Shown here: piece after piece, positions 41,196 through 50,658 of the stretch
Position numbering within the stretch: position 1 is the stretch's first letter
Layout of the letters: each line of letters begins with the position of its first letter
Made by a program: the position numbers and the translations under genes
The notes under the pieces: model-generated
Seen by the model: the letters and a program-made list of their open reading frames with translations, nothing else
What the model was told of the DNA's origin: nothing
Databases searched by the model: none
DNA from: Amycolatopsis nalaikhensis
GTDB lineage: Bacteria > Actinomycetota > Actinomycetes > Mycobacteriales > Pseudonocardiaceae
Direction: 5' to 3'
Length of the DNA stretch: 64,000 nucleotides
NCBI RefSeq assembly: GCF_030264295.1
Contig: NZ_CP127173.1
Coordinates: 1,371,501 to 1,435,500 of the forward strand

Positions 41196-43997
41196 ATGAA
41201 AGTCCTTACGGTGGATACCGAAGTAAATCCCGAGCACCCCGTCAGCGGGGCTTCGGTACCGAAGCGTCCCGCCCCGCGGCTCCCCGGCCGCGAGCCCGAG
41301 CTCAGCCGTCTGACCAGCCTCTTCCCGGCCGTGCTCGGCGGCTCGGCGGCCAGCGCGGTGCTGATCGGCGAGTTCGGCATGGGCAAGAGCGCCACCCTGC
41401 ACGCCGTCGCGGCGCTGGCCGGGGACGCGGGCTTCACCGTCGCGGTCGCCACCGGGTCGCGGCTCGAGAGCCACCTGCCCGGCGGGCTCGCCCGCCAGCT
41501 GGCCGACGCGCTCGCGGCTCCCGGCGCCCCGCGGCCGGCCGCCACCGACCTGTGCGGGCCCGCCGGGGAGAGCGAGGCACTCGACCTCTTCTTCGGGCTC
41601 GTCCGCGAGGCCGCCGGACGGGGGCCGCTGTTCCTCGGCATCGACAACGTCCACCTCGCCGACGCCTGGTCGATGCGCTGCCTCGCCTACATCCGCAACC
41701 GCGTGGCCGGCCTGCCCGTGCTGATCGTCCTGACGTCGCTGATCGGGCACCCGCCGCACCACGAGGTCGCGCTGCTGGAGATGGCGGGCTGCACACCGGC
41801 GTCGATCACCCTCAACGGCCTCGGCGACGCCGCCGCGGCGGAGATCCTCGGCCTCGCCCCCGGCGAGCTCGCCACCGCGTGCCGCGAGGCCACCGGCGGC
41901 AACCCGTACCTGCTGCAGGCGCTGCGGCCGCGGCTGCTGCCCGGCGCGGACCCGCACGAACTCGGCTCGTCGCTGATCGGGCAGGTGCTCCACACCCGGA
42001 TGCAGGAATTCCCGCACGCGCCGGCGATCCTGCAGGCGGCCGCGATCCTCGGCGAGGACGCCGGGTTCGACCTGCTGGCCCAGCTCGCCGGGGTCGACGA
42101 GCTCGACGCGCTGCAGGCGATCGACACCATGGTCCGGCTGCACGTGCTCAACAACAGCAACCAGCCGACGCTGACGTACTCGTTCGTCCGCAACTCCGTG
42201 CTGCGGGACATGCCGCGCACGACGCGGGCGGTCAGCCACGCGCGGGCGGCGAAACTGCTTTCGGAATCAGGCGCGCCGGCCGAGCGCGTCGCCGCGCACC
42301 TGCTGGAAGCGACGGCGATCCGGATCCCGTGGGGCGTGGACGTGCTGCGGCTGAGCGCGCGCAACGCCGTGTTCTCGGGCCACCCCGAGCTGGCGGCGCG
42401 CCACCTGCGTCGCGCGCTGGAGGAACGGCTGACGTCCGGGCGCCGGGTGGCCGTGCTGCTGCAGCTCGCGCACGCGGAGTTCCAGCTCGACCCGTCCGCG
42501 GCGGCGAAGCGGGTGCGGGAGGCGGTCGACAACATCGGCAACCGCGAGACGGCGGCGTTCATCGCGACGGCGATGCTGCTGTCGCTGTGCGGCGGCCAAG
42601 ACGCCCGGCTCGGGATCAGCGCGGCGGGCCAGATCGCCGCGCGGCTCGACGCGGGCGGGCCGGACGCCGTGTGGCCGTTGCTGTGCATGACTTATCTCGC
42701 GGAAGCGGGCAGCAGGCTCGGGCCGCCGCCGGAGTTCCGCGACTTCGAGGAGCAGTGGGCGCCGCTGACCGACCCGGCGGCGCAGCGGAGCCGATCGGCG
42801 TTGCTGGCGCTCGACGCGGTCCGCAGCGGCGAATCGGCGCAGGACGCGCTCGGCCACTTCGCGGACGCGTTGACCGGCGACGACGGCGAGCTGTTCGAGC
42901 AGCACTACTTCTTCACGCTGGCGACCGCGGTGCTCGCGGACGAGCCGTCGCACGTGGACCGGCTGTGCCGGGTGCTCGACGTCGAGCGTGAGCCGTGGGA
43001 CGTGCACGTGCCGCACGGCGCGTTGCCGACCCTCGCGCGCGGGATCGCGTTGCAGGCCAGCGGCGACCTGCAGCGGGCCAGCGTGCACTTCGAGTCGCTG
43101 CTGCGCCGGTTCGACGAGCGCGGCGGGACGACGACGTGCCCGGTCGGCGTGCTGTGCGCGGCGAAGCTGGTCGAGTGCTGGGTGGACTTGGGCCGCTTCG
43201 AGGCGGCGACGTCGTTGCTGGACCGGATGGACTTCGTCGCGAGCCAGGGCCTGTTCACCCACACGTACTTGCTGTATGCGCGGGGCCGCCTGCGCGTCGC
43301 GACGGGGTACACGCGGTTCGGGTTCGAGGACCTGCTGAGCTGCGGACGGCGGCTGGCGCACCACGGGATGCGGTTCCCGGGGTTCGTGCCGTGGCGCGCG
43401 CACGCGGCGCGGGCGGCGCTGGCGTTGGGCCAGGCGGACGACGCGGCCCGCCTGGCCGAAGAGGACATGACGGCATCGACGCGCTGGGGCGCGGCGCGGC
43501 CGTTGGGCACGGCGTTGACGACACTGGGCCTGGTGCGCGAGGACGACGAAGCCGAGCGGGCGCTGAACAAGGCGATCTCGACGCTGCGGTCGTCCCCGGC
43601 CCGGCTGCAGCTGGCGACGGCGTTGACGGAGCTGGGCACGTTGCAGGCACGGCACGGCCAGTCCGAGAAGGCCATCGAGACACTGCGGCAGGCGGTGGAG
43701 CTGAGCGAGCACTGCGGCGCGCGTCCGCTGGCCCGGCGAGCGGCGGAGGAGCTGCGGTCGGCGCGTCGCGCGTTGACCCCGGCGAAGGACAACGAGCACG
43801 GCTTGACGCGCCAGGAGAACCGGATCGCGGTGATGGCGGCGCAGGGGTTGACGAACCGCGAGATCGCGACGGCGTTGCATTTGACGCGGCGGACGGTGGA
43901 GCTGCATTTGTCGGGGGCTTACCGGAAGCTGGGGATTCCGGGGCGGGCGGAACTCGGGGGCGCGCTGGCGAAGTCCCAGCGGACGGACGCGCGTTGA
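41196..43997 (+). CDS. Large LuxR-family (LAL-type) ATP-binding regulator
   Basis: This 933-residue protein has an AAA/STAND-type NTPase at the N-terminus (Walker A GEFGMGKS at 58-65, Walker B-like LFLGIDNVHLADAWS near 145). A long helical TPR-like middle follows, and then a C-terminal LuxR HTH (about 865-925; LTRQENRIAVMAAQGLTNRE and TRRTVELHLSGAYRKLG). LAL regulators often activate secondary-metabolite or sugar genes. No biosynthetic cluster is seen here. It starts 16 bp after the anti-sigma gene, without a good ribosome binding site, so it may be cotranscribed with it. ATG 41196 is the chosen start; GTG 41211 is possible. Confidence 0.9.
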   Translation: MKVLTVDTEVNPEHPVSGASVPKRPAPRLPGREPELSRLTSLFPAVLGGSAASAVLIGEFGMGKSATLHAVAALAGDAGFTVAVATGSRLESHLPGGLARQLADALAAPGAPRPAATDLCGPAGESEALDLFFGLVREAAGRGPLFLGIDNVHLADAWSMRCLAYIRNRVAGLPVLIVLTSLIGHPPHHEVALLEMAGCTPASITLNGLGDAAAAEILGLAPGELATACREATGGNPYLLQALRPRLLPGADPHELGSSLIGQVLHTRMQEFPHAPAILQAAAILGEDAGFDLLAQLAGVDELDALQAIDTMVRLHVLNNSNQPTLTYSFVRNSVLRDMPRTTRAVSHARAAKLLSESGAPAERVAAHLLEATAIRIPWGVDVLRLSARNAVFSGHPELAARHLRRALEERLTSGRRVAVLLQLAHAEFQLDPSAAAKRVREAVDNIGNRETAAFIATAMLLSLCGGQDARLGISAAGQIAARLDAGGPDAVWPLLCMTYLAEAGSRLGPPPEFRDFEEQWAPLTDPAAQRSRSALLALDAVRSGESAQDALGHFADALTGDDGELFEQHYFFTLATAVLADEPSHVDRLCRVLDVEREPWDVHVPHGALPTLARGIALQASGDLQRASVHFESLLRRFDERGGTTTCPVGVLCAAKLVECWVDLGRFEAATSLLDRMDFVASQGLFTHTYLLYARGRLRVATGYTRFGFEDLLSCGRRLAHHGMRFPGFVPWRAHAARAALALGQADDAARLAEEDMTASTRWGAARPLGTALTTLGLVREDDEAERALNKAISTLRSSPARLQLATALTELGTLQARHGQSEKAIETLRQAVELSEHCGARPLARRAAEELRSARRALTPAKDNEHGLTRQENRIAVMAAQGLTNREIATALHLTRRTVELHLSGAYRKLGIPGRAELGGALAKSQRTDAR

Positions 43998-44445
43998 CCC
44001 TGCCCGGCGCCGTTGCTCTACTCGGGCCATGTCGGGTTCGAGGGTCCGCAGGCCGGGAAGTCCACATCGGACTCGAAGGGGATGTGAGCGGCGCCGGAAT
44101 TGTCGGTGGTCGCCGGTAGAGTGGAAGACGGGGGCGCCCCCGCGGGCTCGGGGCCGACTTGGGCGGCGGGCCGTGCTCGGCCGCGGTCCGTCGGTCGTGC
44201 GCGGCGGCCTGAGCTTCGGGGCAGGCGCGGGAATTCTGGCCGCTGCGCCCGCCGCCGTCCCCGCCCTCTTCAGCCCCAACACCGGCCCGAACGAGTCGCC
44301 GCCGTGCGGCCCCCACGGCTGGCCCGAAGCGGTGGCCGCCATGCCCGCGCGCCGGGTGGACGTGTCGCCTGACGCACCCCCGATTCGATGTGAGTCCGGA
44401 CCCAGCGGCCACTGACTTCCGACCGCCGTCGATTAGCGTGAACGC
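43998..44445 (+). pseudogene. Gene-free gap holding a degenerate copy of the next gene's 5' end
   Basis: Within this 448-bp gap, 44221-44233 is identical to 44458-44470 (GCAGGCGCGGGAA). Also, 44314-44348 closely matches 44517-44552, encoding GWPEAVAA in both places. The spacing differs by 34 bp and the copy has no membrane-protein continuation. It looks like a decayed partial tandem duplication of the transporter start at 44446. A 128-codon frame spans it, but its composition is not protein-like. The region 43998-44200 shows nothing I recognise. Confidence 0.45.
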
Positions 44446-45687
44446 GTGAACTTCTGGGCAGGCGCGGGAAGCCTGGCACTCCTGGCCGCCGTGCTTGTCT
44501 TCGCCATCGTCCGCCCGCGCGGCTGGCCCGAAGCCGTCGCCGCCGTTCCCGCCGCCGGGCTCGCTCTCCTCCTCGGTCTCGTCGAACCCGCCGAAGCCGG
44601 GCGCCGGGCCGTCGAGATCCTGCCCACCCTCGGCTTTCTCGCCGCCATCTTGCTTTTGTCCTTTTTGGCCAGTGTCGACGGCGTCTTCACCTGGCTCGGC
44701 AACCGCCTCGCCGAGGCCTGTCACGGCAAACCGCGGCGGCTGCTCGTGCTCACCTTCGCCGCCGCGGCCGGGGTGACCGCCGTCCTCAGCCTCGATGCCA
44801 CCGTTGTCCTGCTCACCCCCGTCGTGCTCGCCACCGCCCAGAGCCTCGCCCTGCCGCCGCGCCCGCATGTCTACGCCTGCGCGCACCTCGCCAACTCGGC
44901 CTCGACGCTCCTACCCGTCTCCAACCTGACCAACCTCCTGGCCTTCGCCGCCTCCGGGCTGACCTTCGCCGGGTTCACGGCCCTGATGGCGTTGCCGTGG
45001 CTCGTCACGATCGGCATCGAACTGCTCGTCTTCCTGCGGTTCTTCAAGGACGACCTCAAACCACGCGAGACCGCCGAACCCGGGCGGCACCTGGAGACCC
45101 CGACGTTCGCCCTGGTCGTCCTCGGCCTGACGCTCGTCGGCTTCGGGGTCGGGCAGCTGGGGCACGTCGAACCCGGGTGGATCGCCATGCTCGCCGCGCT
45201 CATCCTCGGGGTCCGGGCGCTCGCTCGGGGCACCATCCGGCCGTGGCAGCTGGTCAGCGAAGCGGCGCCGCAGCTCGTGCTGTTCGTGCTCGGGCTGGCC
45301 GTGGTCGTGGAGGCCGTGTCGGAACACCTGCTCGGCGGCCTGCTGCGCGACGTCCTGCCGACGTCGACCGGACTCGCCGACCTCCTGCTCACCGCTGGAG
45401 TGGCCGCGCTGCTGGCCAACCTCGTCAACAACCTGCCCGCGACGCTGATCCTGCTCTCCGTGCTCGGCCCGCACCCGGCGCCGGGCGTGCTGCTCGCCGT
45501 GCTGCTGGGCGTCAACATCGGCCCGAACGCGAGCTACCTCGGCTCGCTCGCCACGCTCCTCTGGCGGCGGACGCTGCCGCAGCACCCTTCGGCGCGGACC
45601 TTCCACGCGCTCGGGGCCGCGACGACCCCGCTGAGCCTGGCCGCCGCGACCGTCGCGCTCTGGGTGGGCCTCAGCTGGGCGTCGTGA
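44446..45687 (+). CDS. ArsB/NhaD-superfamily (SLC13-type) membrane transporter
   Basis: This 413-residue permease has about eleven membrane helices. The signature segments [18 protein letters not shown] (about 125-142), [23 protein letters not shown] and [17 protein letters not shown] with [17 protein letters not shown] are typical of ArsB and related anion permeases. Transport of arsenite or of a dicarboxylate/Na+ cannot be told apart from sequence. No arsR or arsC gene is adjacent, so arsenite export is not favoured. The GTG start at 44446 has no obvious ribosome binding site. Its end overlaps the convergent gene by 17 bp. Confidence 0.82.
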   Translation: MNFWAGAGSLALLAAVLVFAIVRPRGWPEAVAAVPAAGLALLLGLVEPAEAGRRAVEILPTLGFLAAILLLSFLASVDGVFTWLGNRLAEACHGKPRRLLVLTFAAAAGVTAVLSLDATVVLLTPVVLATAQSLALPPRPHVYACAHLANSASTLLPVSNLTNLLAFAASGLTFAGFTALMALPWLVTIGIELLVFLRFFKDDLKPRETAEPGRHLETPTFALVVLGLTLVGFGVGQLGHVEPGWIAMLAALILGVRALARGTIRPWQLVSEAAPQLVLFVLGLAVVVEAVSEHLLGGLLRDVLPTSTGLADLLLTAGVAALLANLVNNLPATLILLSVLGPHPAPGVLLAVLLGVNIGPNASYLGSLATLLWRRTLPQHPSARTFHALGAATTPLSLAAATVALWVGLSWAS

Positions 45688-47413
45688 TCGTCTGGCCCGG
45701 CTTCATCGTCGCGCCGCAGTCGTCCAGCGGGCCGCCGAAGCGGTCCGCCGCCACCAGCGGGATCGTCTTCGCCGCGTACTCCTGGGCCGCCTTCAGCTTG
45801 GCCGGGTCGGTGACCGCGTCCTTGCGGACCCAGTCGCCGTTGCGCAGGCCCTCCACCGGCGAGCTGTAGATCAGCACGTAGTCGCGGTCGAGCCGCGGGT
45901 CGAGCGCGATGCCGTTGCCCGCCGCCCACGGACCCCACGAGTGGATGAACGTCGGCTTCACCGTGTCGAACACGTAGTTCCGCAGGCCCGCCAGGTCGTT
46001 GTCGTGGACGAGGTCGGCGATGGGCTTGTTGACCAGGCCCGCCATGTCGACCAGCTCGAGCCGGCTCGTCATCGACGAACCGCCGAGGTCCGGCAGCAGC
46101 AGCGACGCCTTCTGCAGGCCGAGGATGTCGGCGTAGGTGTTGAAGCCGCGGCCGAAGCGGTCGGCGACCAGGCACGCCGTGATGTTCGGGTTCTTCGCGA
46201 ACTTGTCCGCCGCGGCCGCGAACCCGACCGCCGACGGCACGAACGCGCCCACCAGCACCACGACGACGCCGACGCGCAGCAGCGCCCGCCGGTGCTTCAG
46301 CAGCTCCCCGGCCGACAGCGTGCCCGCGATGACCGCCAGCGCCCAGATCGGGCTGGCGAAGCGGTGCTGGTACATCCAGTCCGCGACCATCACGCCGTAC
46401 GCGACGATCCCGAGGCCCAGCGGCACCAGCAGCGCGATCAGCGAACGCCGCCACGGTGCCTTGGCCAGCGCGAACACGATCACCAGCGCGAGCAGGACGA
46501 CCCCCGCCCAGCCCGCGTAGCCGACCAGCTCGAGGGGCCGCTTGAGCGCGTCCATCCCGGGCAGGCCCTGCTGCTTCGCGACCGACGGGTTGGCCAGCAG
46601 CCGCCCGAACTCCGCGTGCCGCCAGACGACGTACGCGCCGAACGGCACAGCGAACGCCGCCACCGACAGCAGCGCCAGCCGGAAGCTCTTCCAGAACAGG
46701 CCGCCGCGCAGCAGGAACAGCGCCGCCAGCGGGTACGCGCCCGCGTAGATCAGGCCTTCCGGCCGGGTCAGCGCGGCGAACGCGACCAGGACACCCGACC
46801 ACAGCGCGATCTTCGGCGTCAGGAGCGTGTCGTTGCGGACCGCGACGAACAGCGTCACGGCCAGCGTGACGACGGCGAACGCGAACAGCGAGTTCTCCAG
46901 GCCGGACACGACCCAGATGACGAACGACGGGATCGTCGCCAGCGTCAGCCCGGCGATCAGCGTCGCCAGCCACGCGAAGCGCGTGAAGATCTGCTTCGCC
47001 GCGATGTAACAGGCCGTCAGGATGCCGCCGGTGAACAGCAGGCCCAGCGCCTTGGGGAACAGCACGTAGTCCGGGATGCCGAAGAGCAGGCCGTGGTCGA
47101 AGAGGCCGACCAGCTTGCCGAGGCCGAGCAGCACCATCCACGTCGGGTCGGAGAAGCCCTCGACCGGCGGGGCGCCCGGCTGCAGCACCGGGCCGAGGCC
47201 GTCGGCGAAGCTGCGGGCGTAGGAGAACGTGATGGCGGCGTCGTCGACGATCCAGTGGCCGTAGCGGGTGGCGTGCACGGCGACCGCCGCGACGCCGGCG
47301 AGCACGGCCAGCACCGGCGCCAACCGGGCGCCCCAGCCCCGCCGGGTGGCGGTGGGCGCGGGGTCCTCGGGGACGTCGCTCTGGGAGGTCTCGGTGAGTG
47401 CGCTAGCCGTCAT
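45671..47413 (-). CDS. AftB-like polytopic glycosyltransferase (GT-C fold)
   Basis: This 580-residue protein has about ten membrane helices (30-430) and a soluble C-terminal domain (about 440-580). The first outer loop carries the GT-C acidic motif in [21 protein letters not shown], followed by [12 protein letters not shown]. This matches decaprenyl-phosphoryl-arabinose-dependent arabinofuranosyltransferases of the AftB type. It would add arabinose to the wall arabinogalactan on the outer membrane face. Identity to AftB is inferred from motif style and topology. The gene stands alone here. Confidence 0.78.
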   Translation of the reverse strand: MTASALTETSQSDVPEDPAPTATRRGWGARLAPVLAVLAGVAAVAVHATRYGHWIVDDAAITFSYARSFADGLGPVLQPGAPPVEGFSDPTWMVLLGLGKLVGLFDHGLLFGIPDYVLFPKALGLLFTGGILTACYIAAKQIFTRFAWLATLIAGLTLATIPSFVIWVVSGLENSLFAFAVVTLAVTLFVAVRNDTLLTPKIALWSGVLVAFAALTRPEGLIYAGAYPLAALFLLRGGLFWKSFRLALLSVAAFAVPFGAYVVWRHAEFGRLLANPSVAKQQGLPGMDALKRPLELVGYAGWAGVVLLALVIVFALAKAPWRRSLIALLVPLGLGIVAYGVMVADWMYQHRFASPIWALAVIAGTLSAGELLKHRRALLRVGVVVVLVGAFVPSAVGFAAAADKFAKNPNITACLVADRFGRGFNTYADILGLQKASLLLPDLGGSSMTSRLELVDMAGLVNKPIADLVHDNDLAGLRNYVFDTVKPTFIHSWGPWAAGNGIALDPRLDRDYVLIYSSPVEGLRNGDWVRKDAVTDPAKLKAAQEYAAKTIPLVAADRFGGPLDDCGATMKPGQTITTPS

Positions 47414-47597
47414 GTCCTCGTCACTGTTCCGCCCGCAGGCTTCTGCCGGTGGGATACGCGCGAGCTGGCGCCCCCTGATCGGACCCGGTGGCCGGGACCC
47501 TCACCGCGGCGACGCGGTCGAGACACTGTAGCCAATACCCCATCCGGGGTCGGCCACGCGTCGGCGTTGAGCGTGATCCACCCCACATTTTCGCGGG

Positions 47598-48710
47598 TCA
47601 GGCCAGGTGCGAGGTGTCGTTGACGAGCCGGACCGACGCGTTCCCGTCCGGGTAGAACTCGACGATCGACAGCGACGCCAGGTCCAGGTGCAGCCGGAAC
47701 AGCAGCTGCGGGCCGGCGTCGAGGCCCATCCGCAGCAGCGTCTTGATCGGCGTCACGTGGCTGACCAGCACCAGCGTCCGGCCGCCGTGCTCGGCGATCA
47801 GCTCGTCGCGGGCCTTGCGGACGCGCCGGTGGACGACGTCGAAGCTCTCCCCGCCGGGCGGGGCCACCGAGCTGTCGCCGAGCCAGGACCGGTGCAGCTC
47901 GGGGTCGCGGTCGGCGGCTTCGGCGAACGTCAGGCCTTCCCACTCGCCGAAGTCGGTCTCGATCAGGCCGGGGTGGGTCTCGACGCGGCCGCCGAGCGCG
48001 TCGGCGACGGCCTGCGCGGTCTGCTTCGTGCGGGTCAGCGGCGACGAGATGATCGGGACGGCCTCGCCGTCGACGACCAGGCCGTCGGTCGCGGCCAGGC
48101 GTTTCGCCGCCGCGGCGGCCTGCGCGCGGCCCAGCTCGGTGAGCGGGACGTCGCCGCGGCCGGAGTAGCGGCGCAGCGCCGACATCTCCGTCTGGCCGTG
48201 GCGCAGCAGGAGCAGCCGGGTCGGGGTGCCCTGCGCGCCGGTCCAGGCGGTCGTCCCGCGGTCGGGTCTCCGGGTCGGAAGTTTCGGCGTGGCGACCGGC
48301 TTTCCGGCGGCCGCGTCCATCGCCTCGTTGGCCAAGCGGTCGGCGTGGGAGTTCTGCGCGCGCGGGATCCACTCGTACTTGACGCGCGAGAAGCCCGCCG
48401 CCAGTTCCTTCGCCCGCTCGGCGAGCGGCTGCATGTCCGGGTGCTTGATCTTCCAGCGCCCGGACATCTGCTCCACGACGAGCTTCGAGTCCATCCGGAC
48501 GTCCACAGTGGACGCGCCCAGCTCGGCGGCCGCGGTCAGCCCGGCGATCAGGCCCTGGTACTCGGCGACGTTGTTGGTGACGACGCCGAGGCTTTCCTTG
48601 CGCTCAGCCAGCACCTCGCCGTCGCTGTCCTTGACCACGGCGCCGTAGCCCGCCGGACCCGGGTTGCCGCGGGAGCCGCCGTCCGCCTCGATGATGACGT
48701 GCGACGTCAC
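47598..48710 (-). CDS. Bifunctional RNase HI / histidine phosphatase
   Basis: This is a 370-residue fusion. Residues 1-135 are RNase HI, with the carboxylates in EADGGSRGNPG, NNVAEYQGL, VRMDSKLV and NSHADRLANEA. Residues 165-370 are a phosphoglycerate-mutase-like phosphatase with LLLRHGQTEMS (RHG), an SSPLTRTKQTA pocket, ETDFGEWEGL and a final VSHVTPIK. In mycobacteria such fusions (Rv2228c-like) remove RNA from hybrids, and the phosphatase half acts like alpha-ribazole phosphatase. GTG 48710 overlaps the zinc-ribbon gene's stop as GTGA. Confidence 0.93.
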   Translation of the reverse strand: MTSHVIIEADGGSRGNPGPAGYGAVVKDSDGEVLAERKESLGVVTNNVAEYQGLIAGLTAAAELGASTVDVRMDSKLVVEQMSGRWKIKHPDMQPLAERAKELAAGFSRVKYEWIPRAQNSHADRLANEAMDAAAGKPVATPKLPTRRPDRGTTAWTGAQGTPTRLLLLRHGQTEMSALRRYSGRGDVPLTELGRAQAAAAAKRLAATDGLVVDGEAVPIISSPLTRTKQTAQAVADALGGRVETHPGLIETDFGEWEGLTFAEAADRDPELHRSWLGDSSVAPPGGESFDVVHRRVRKARDELIAEHGGRTLVLVSHVTPIKTLLRMGLDAGPQLLFRLHLDLASLSIVEFYPDGNASVRLVNDTSHLA

Positions 48711-49444
48711 AGACCCGACTCCATGGTCCGGACCAGGATCGCGCCGCAGTTCTCGCACTGGATGACGTCGTCCTCGGGCGCGCCCTTGATCTCGTTGACG
48801 GTGTTGCGGTCCAGCTCCAGCTGGCAGGCGCCGCACCGGCGGGCCCGCAGCAGCGCGGCGCCGATGCCCTTGTGCTCGCGGACCCGCTCGTACAGCTTGA
48901 GCAGCGGCTCCGGGAAGCGCGGCACCAGCTTCGCGCGGTCTTCCTCGCGGCGCGCGCGGGTGGTGTCGAGGTCCTTGAACGCCTCGTCGCGGCGGGCGGT
49001 CGCGGCGGCCACCTCGGCCTCGGCCTTGTCGACCTCGGCGCCGGTGCGCTGCGCGTCCAGGCCGAGGGCCTCGCGCTGCTCCATCAGCTCCAGCAGGTCG
49101 TCCTCGAGCGCGCTCTGACGGCGTTCGAGCGACTGCAGCTCGTGCTCGATGTCGGTCATCTGCTTCGAGTTGACCGAGCCGGACGCCAGGAGCTTGCGGT
49201 CGCGGTCCTCGCGGGCGCGCACCGATTCGATCTCCTTCTCCTGCCGGGCGATCTCGCGGTCGAGGTCCGACGCGGCGGTCTCCACCGAAACGAGCGCGTC
49301 GCGGCGCTCGCGGACGGTCTTCTCCCCGGCGTCGATCTCGGCCAGCTCGGGCAGGGTGCGGCGGCGGTGCGCGGTGCGCGAGAGCTCGGCGTCCACCTTG
49401 GCGAGCTCGAGCAACTGGCGCTGCACGGCGGGTTCGGCCTTCAC
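48707..49444 (-). CDS. Coiled-coil zinc-ribbon protein
   Basis: This is a 245-residue protein with a long antiparallel coiled coil (about 5-175, rich in Glu/Arg/Leu). A C4-type zinc ribbon follows, with ARRCGACQLELD and VIQCENCGAILV (two CxxC pairs, about 203-232). Similar proteins are widespread and may bind nucleic acid or act in RNA metabolism. Coupling to RNase HI supports that idea weakly. The GTG at 49444 has AGAGGAGC at a perfect distance. Longer upstream frames lack any signal. Confidence 0.88.
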   Translation of the reverse strand: MKAEPAVQRQLLELAKVDAELSRTAHRRRTLPELAEIDAGEKTVRERRDALVSVETAASDLDREIARQEKEIESVRAREDRDRKLLASGSVNSKQMTDIEHELQSLERRQSALEDDLLELMEQREALGLDAQRTGAEVDKAEAEVAAATARRDEAFKDLDTTRARREEDRAKLVPRFPEPLLKLYERVREHKGIGAALLRARRCGACQLELDRNTVNEIKGAPEDDVIQCENCGAILVRTMESGL

Positions 49445-49454
49445 GGTGCTCCTC

Positions 49455-50276
49455 TTAGCTAGATGTGCGCTCGGCGCGGACGTTCCACGGGTCGGTGCAC
49501 CGCGTGGAGACGTGAACGTCGACGTTACCCGCAAAGGCGTGGCCGATGACCGCCGAGGCTTGCGCGCACCACGGCCATTCGCTGGCCCAGTGGGTCAGCC
49601 CGACCAGCGCGGGCACCGGGCCGGTGCCGGCCAGGTGCTCACCGGCGGGGTGATGCCGCAGGTCGGCGGTGACGAAGGCGTCGACGCCGGCGGCGGTGGC
49701 CTGCTTCAGGTAGGAGTCCCCGGCACCGCCGGACACGGCGACGGTGCGGATCGGGCGGTTCTCCTCGCCGGCCCCGAGCACGCCGGGCACGGTCGCGGGC
49801 AGGGCGTCGGCGACGCGCTGGACGAACACCGCGAACGGCTCCGGTTCGGGCAGCTCGCCGATGCGGCCGATGCCGGTGACGCCGTCTTCGTTGGCCGCGA
49901 GCGGGCCGGTCACGCGCAGCCCGATCGCCTCGGCCAGCGCGTCGGAGACACCGGGGTCGGCGGAGTCGGCGTTGGTGTGCGCGCAGTAGAGGGCGACGCC
50001 TTCGCGGATCATCCGGTGCACGAGGCCGCCCTTGGCGGTGTCGGCGGGGACGCCGTGCACGCCGCGCAGCAGCAGCGGGTGGTGCGCGACGATCAGCTGC
50101 GCGCCGAAGTCGAGGGCTTCGTCGACGGTCTCGGCGACGGGGTCGACGCAGCACAGCACGCGCGTGACGGGTTCGGCCGGGTCGCCGCAGACGAGGCCGA
50201 CCGCGTCCCACGACTCGGCGAGTGCGGGCGGGTAGGCCTGCTCCAGGGCGGTGATGATTTCGGAGAGGGCGGGCAC
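49455..50276 (-). CDS. Nif3-like dinuclear metal-center hexameric protein
   Basis: This 273-residue member of the NIF3/DUF34 family has metal ligands in FGAQLIVAHHPLLLRG and YCAHTNADSADPGVSDALAEAIGL, and a late His/Glu in LVGLTHWASEWPWCA. The family forms toroidal hexamers with two metals; proposed roles include metal chaperone or GTP cyclohydrolase-like chemistry, none settled. The usual PII-like insert is present but short (about 150-200). The GTG start at 50276 gives the family N-terminus VPALSEIITALE. It is first in a three-gene operon with the zinc-ribbon and RNase HI genes. Confidence 0.9.
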   Translation of the reverse strand: MPALSEIITALEQAYPPALAESWDAVGLVCGDPAEPVTRVLCCVDPVAETVDEALDFGAQLIVAHHPLLLRGVHGVPADTAKGGLVHRMIREGVALYCAHTNADSADPGVSDALAEAIGLRVTGPLAANEDGVTGIGRIGELPEPEPFAVFVQRVADALPATVPGVLGAGEENRPIRTVAVSGGAGDSYLKQATAAGVDAFVTADLRHHPAGEHLAGTGPVPALVGLTHWASEWPWCAQASAVIGHAFAGNVDVHVSTRCTDPWNVRAERTSS

Positions 50277-50394
50277 CCCGGGATCTTCGCATGTACGGTG
50301 CGGGGCCACGCCGAGGCCGCGCACTTCGGCGACCAGCCGTTAGGGGCGCTCCGGCGGCGTCGGACCGCCGCCGCCGCGAGCGCCGGGTGGAGGG

Positions 50395-50457
50395 TCAGTT
50401 GCAGTTGCCGCAGCAACCGCAGCCCTGGCCGGTGCACTTCGAGCAGCACCCGTGCAT
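50395..50457 (-). CDS. 20-residue cysteine-rich peptide, metallothionein-like
   Basis: This tiny ORF encodes a peptide with seven Cys among 20 residues (MHGCCSKCTGQGCGCCGNCN). The ATG has GGGAG at an ideal 7-8 bases upstream and the stop is TGA. The Cys spacing (CC, CxxC-like, CxCC, CxxC) could bind a soft metal ion such as copper or zinc. I do not recognise a family; the size, composition and ribosome binding site argue that it is real. It is 118 bp upstream of the Nif3-like gene on the same strand. Confidence 0.6.
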   Translation of the reverse strand: MHGCCSKCTGQGCGCCGNCN

Positions 50458-50546
50458 GATCGCTCTCCCTTCGGTTCGCGTCCTCGCGTGATCGACGCTA
50501 AGTGACCGGCGCGGGCCGGTGGTACCGCCGAGCGAGCGGGTGACCG

Positions 50547-50655
50547 GGTGAACCCGCCGGTTACGCTCGCCGACACTCGCGCCGCGCCTGGCGGGCGCCC
50601 CGCCGCGGCGCGACCGGCGTCGTCCGCTCCCGGTGAACCCGCCGGTTACGCTCGC
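50547..50655 (+). repeat. 24-bp perfect direct repeat upstream of the phosphatase gene
   Basis: A 24-base sequence beginning GGTGAACCCGCCGG and ending TTACGCTCGC occurs at 50547-50570 and again at 50632-50655, 85 bp apart. The second copy ends 3 bases before the phosphatase GTG. It is a local duplication of the start region or a pair of regulatory sites. Confidence 0.7.
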
Positions 50656-50658
50656 GGC

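Noticed and set aside
42267..44342. Long minus-strand frames opposite the LuxR-type regulator
   Set aside because: The plus strand has a clear NTPase and HTH; the antisense products are low complexity.
44029..44415. 128-codon plus-strand frame upstream of the ArsB/NhaD-type gene
   Set aside because: Composition is not protein-like and it contains a degenerate copy of the next gene's start, so I treat it as a remnant.
47530..47550. ACCCC/GGGGT mini-hairpin near the RNase HI operon end as a terminator
   Set aside because: Only 5 bp of stem, and 50 bp from the stop; too weak to call.
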